From positions 1 through 6,758 of the forward strand of contig DIUD01000068.1 in assembly GCA_002428225.1 (NCBI GenBank): a DNA stretch of 6,758 nt, read 5' to 3'. Numbering within the stretch: position 1 is the first letter of the stretch; each line of letters opens with the position of its first letter. Under the pieces are notes generated by a model that had not been told where the DNA came from, did no database searches, and was given only the letters and a program-made list of their open reading frames with translations. Below, piece after piece: positions 6,020-6,758 of this stretch. Origin of the DNA: Roseovarius sp. UBA6167. GTDB lineage: Bacteria > Pseudomonadota > Alphaproteobacteria > Rhodobacterales > Rhodobacteraceae. The position numbers were made by a program, and so were the translations under genes.

Positions 6020-6758
6020 ATGATCCCGCGCTATTCCCGCCCCGAGATGGTCCAGATCTGGGAACCCGCCACGAAATACCGCATCTGGTTCGAGATCGAG
6101 GCCCATGCCTGCGACGCAATGGCCGATCTGGGCGTGATCCCGCGCGAAAATGCCCAGGCGGTCTGGAAGGCCAAAGACGTGGCGTTCGACGTCGCCCGCA
6201 TCGACGAGATCGAGGCAGAGACGAGGCACGACGTGATTGCCTTTCTCACCCACCTGGCCGAGCATGTGGGCGCGGACGAGGCGCGCTTTGTCCATCAGGG
6301 GATGACCTCGTCGGACGTGCTCGACACCTGTTTCAACGTGCAGCTCACCCGCGCCGCCGATATCCTGATCGAGGATACCAGGGCGCTTCTGGCCGCGCTC
6401 AAGCGCCGCGCCTATGAGCACAAGGACACGATCCGCATCGGGCGCAGCCACGGCATCCATGCCGAGCCCACCACCATGGGCCTGACCTTTGCGCGCTTTT
6501 ACGCCGAGATGGATCGCAACCTGACGCGGCTCGGGACCGCGCGCGAAGAGATCGCCACCGGGGCCATCTCGGGCGCGGTCGGCACCTTCGCCAACGTCGA
6601 TCCCAGGGTCGAGGAACACGTCTGCGCGAAACTGGGTCTCAGGCCCGAACCGATCAGCACGCAGGTCATCCCGCGCGACCGCCACGCGGCCTTTTTCGCC
6701 ACGCTCGGCGTGGTGGCCAGCAGCATCGAGAATATCGCCATCGAGATCCGCCACATGC
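6020..6758 (+). CDS. purB: Adenylosuccinate lyase, N-terminal part
   Basis: The first 246 codons of PurB (family about 430-435 residues), open to the window edge. The enzyme removes fumarate from SAICAR and from adenylosuccinate, two steps of purine synthesis, as a cytoplasmic homotetramer of the fumarase/aspartase superfamily. Seen are the N-terminal MIPRYSRPEMVQIWEPATKY, ETRHDVIAF (67-75) with H70 as the conserved substrate-binding histidine, QGMTSSDVLDT (93-103) and GRSHGIHAEPTT (141-152) with H144 equivalent to the Bacillus subtilis catalytic H141. GAISGAVGTFANVDP (181-195) follows. The mobile signature loop with the catalytic serine lies beyond the window. The ATG at 6020 has AGAGGA (6007-6012) seven bases upstream. 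The gene diverges from the DUF6314-DUF3445 pair. Confidence 0.95.
   Translation, partial: MIPRYSRPEMVQIWEPATKYRIWFEIEAHACDAMADLGVIPRENAQAVWKAKDVAFDVARIDEIEAETRHDVIAFLTHLAEHVGADEARFVHQGMTSSDVLDTCFNVQLTRAADILIEDTRALLAALKRRAYEHKDTIRIGRSHGIHAEPTTMGLTFARFYAEMDRNLTRLGTAREEIATGAISGAVGTFANVDPRVEEHVCAKLGLRPEPISTQVIPRDRHAAFFATLGVVASSIENIAIEIRHM

Noticed and set aside
5952..6119. Longer DUF6314 start at the minus-strand ATG at 6119
   Set aside because: The added 56 residues are antisense to the promoter and start of purB and are low-complexity Arg/Gly/Ser-rich.
5758..6417. A 219-codon plus-strand frame across DUF6314 and purB
   Set aside because: It is antisense to DUF6314 and out of frame with purB, whose own frame runs unbroken from 6020 with strong homology.

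Overview
The window is GC-rich chromosomal DNA from an alphaproteobacterium, most likely of the Rhodobacterales (Roseobacter/Rhodobacter group). This rests on the gene families (aerobic-type CobT, a Fur/Mur-type regulator without the CxxC zinc motif, PccB, DUF6314), the codon use and the style of the intergenic palindromes. No mobile element, CRISPR array, rRNA or tRNA was seen. Nearly all of it is housekeeping metabolism on packed genes.

Left part (1-1897): the 5' end of pccB (propionyl-CoA carboxylase beta chain) runs leftward off the window. It diverges from a fur/mur-cation-efflux pair running rightward, with 3 bases between the two genes. The 255-base divergent interval holds the most AT-rich stretch of the window, with a cluster of TTTGCAAA-like octamers resembling the operator described for the propionyl-CoA regulator PccR (ScfR family) of Rhodobacter sphaeroides. 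One palindrome there could equally be a Mur-type site.

Middle (1951-4692): cobT (aerobic cobaltochelatase subunit of vitamin B12 synthesis) and trpA (tryptophan synthase alpha chain) lie in tandem on the plus strand. Neither sits beside its usual partner (cobS, trpB). PccB feeds the methylmalonyl-CoA pathway, whose mutase needs B12, so pccB and cobT are linked metabolically, but nothing in the sequence shows joint regulation.

Right part (4693-6758): the short interval after trpA carries two degenerate 29-base palindromic repeats in inverted orientation. One of them supplies the last codons and stop of a leftward gene for a DUF3445 (heme-dependent oxidative N-demethylase-like) protein. That gene is coupled by an ATGA overlap to an upstream DUF6314 gene, and together they form a small two-gene operon of unproven function. 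The pair diverges from purB (adenylosuccinate lyase), which runs rightward off the window.

I found no clear new multi-gene system. The best leads are the DUF6314-DUF3445 pair, the pccB/fur shared control region and the inverted repeat pair that reaches into a coding sequence.
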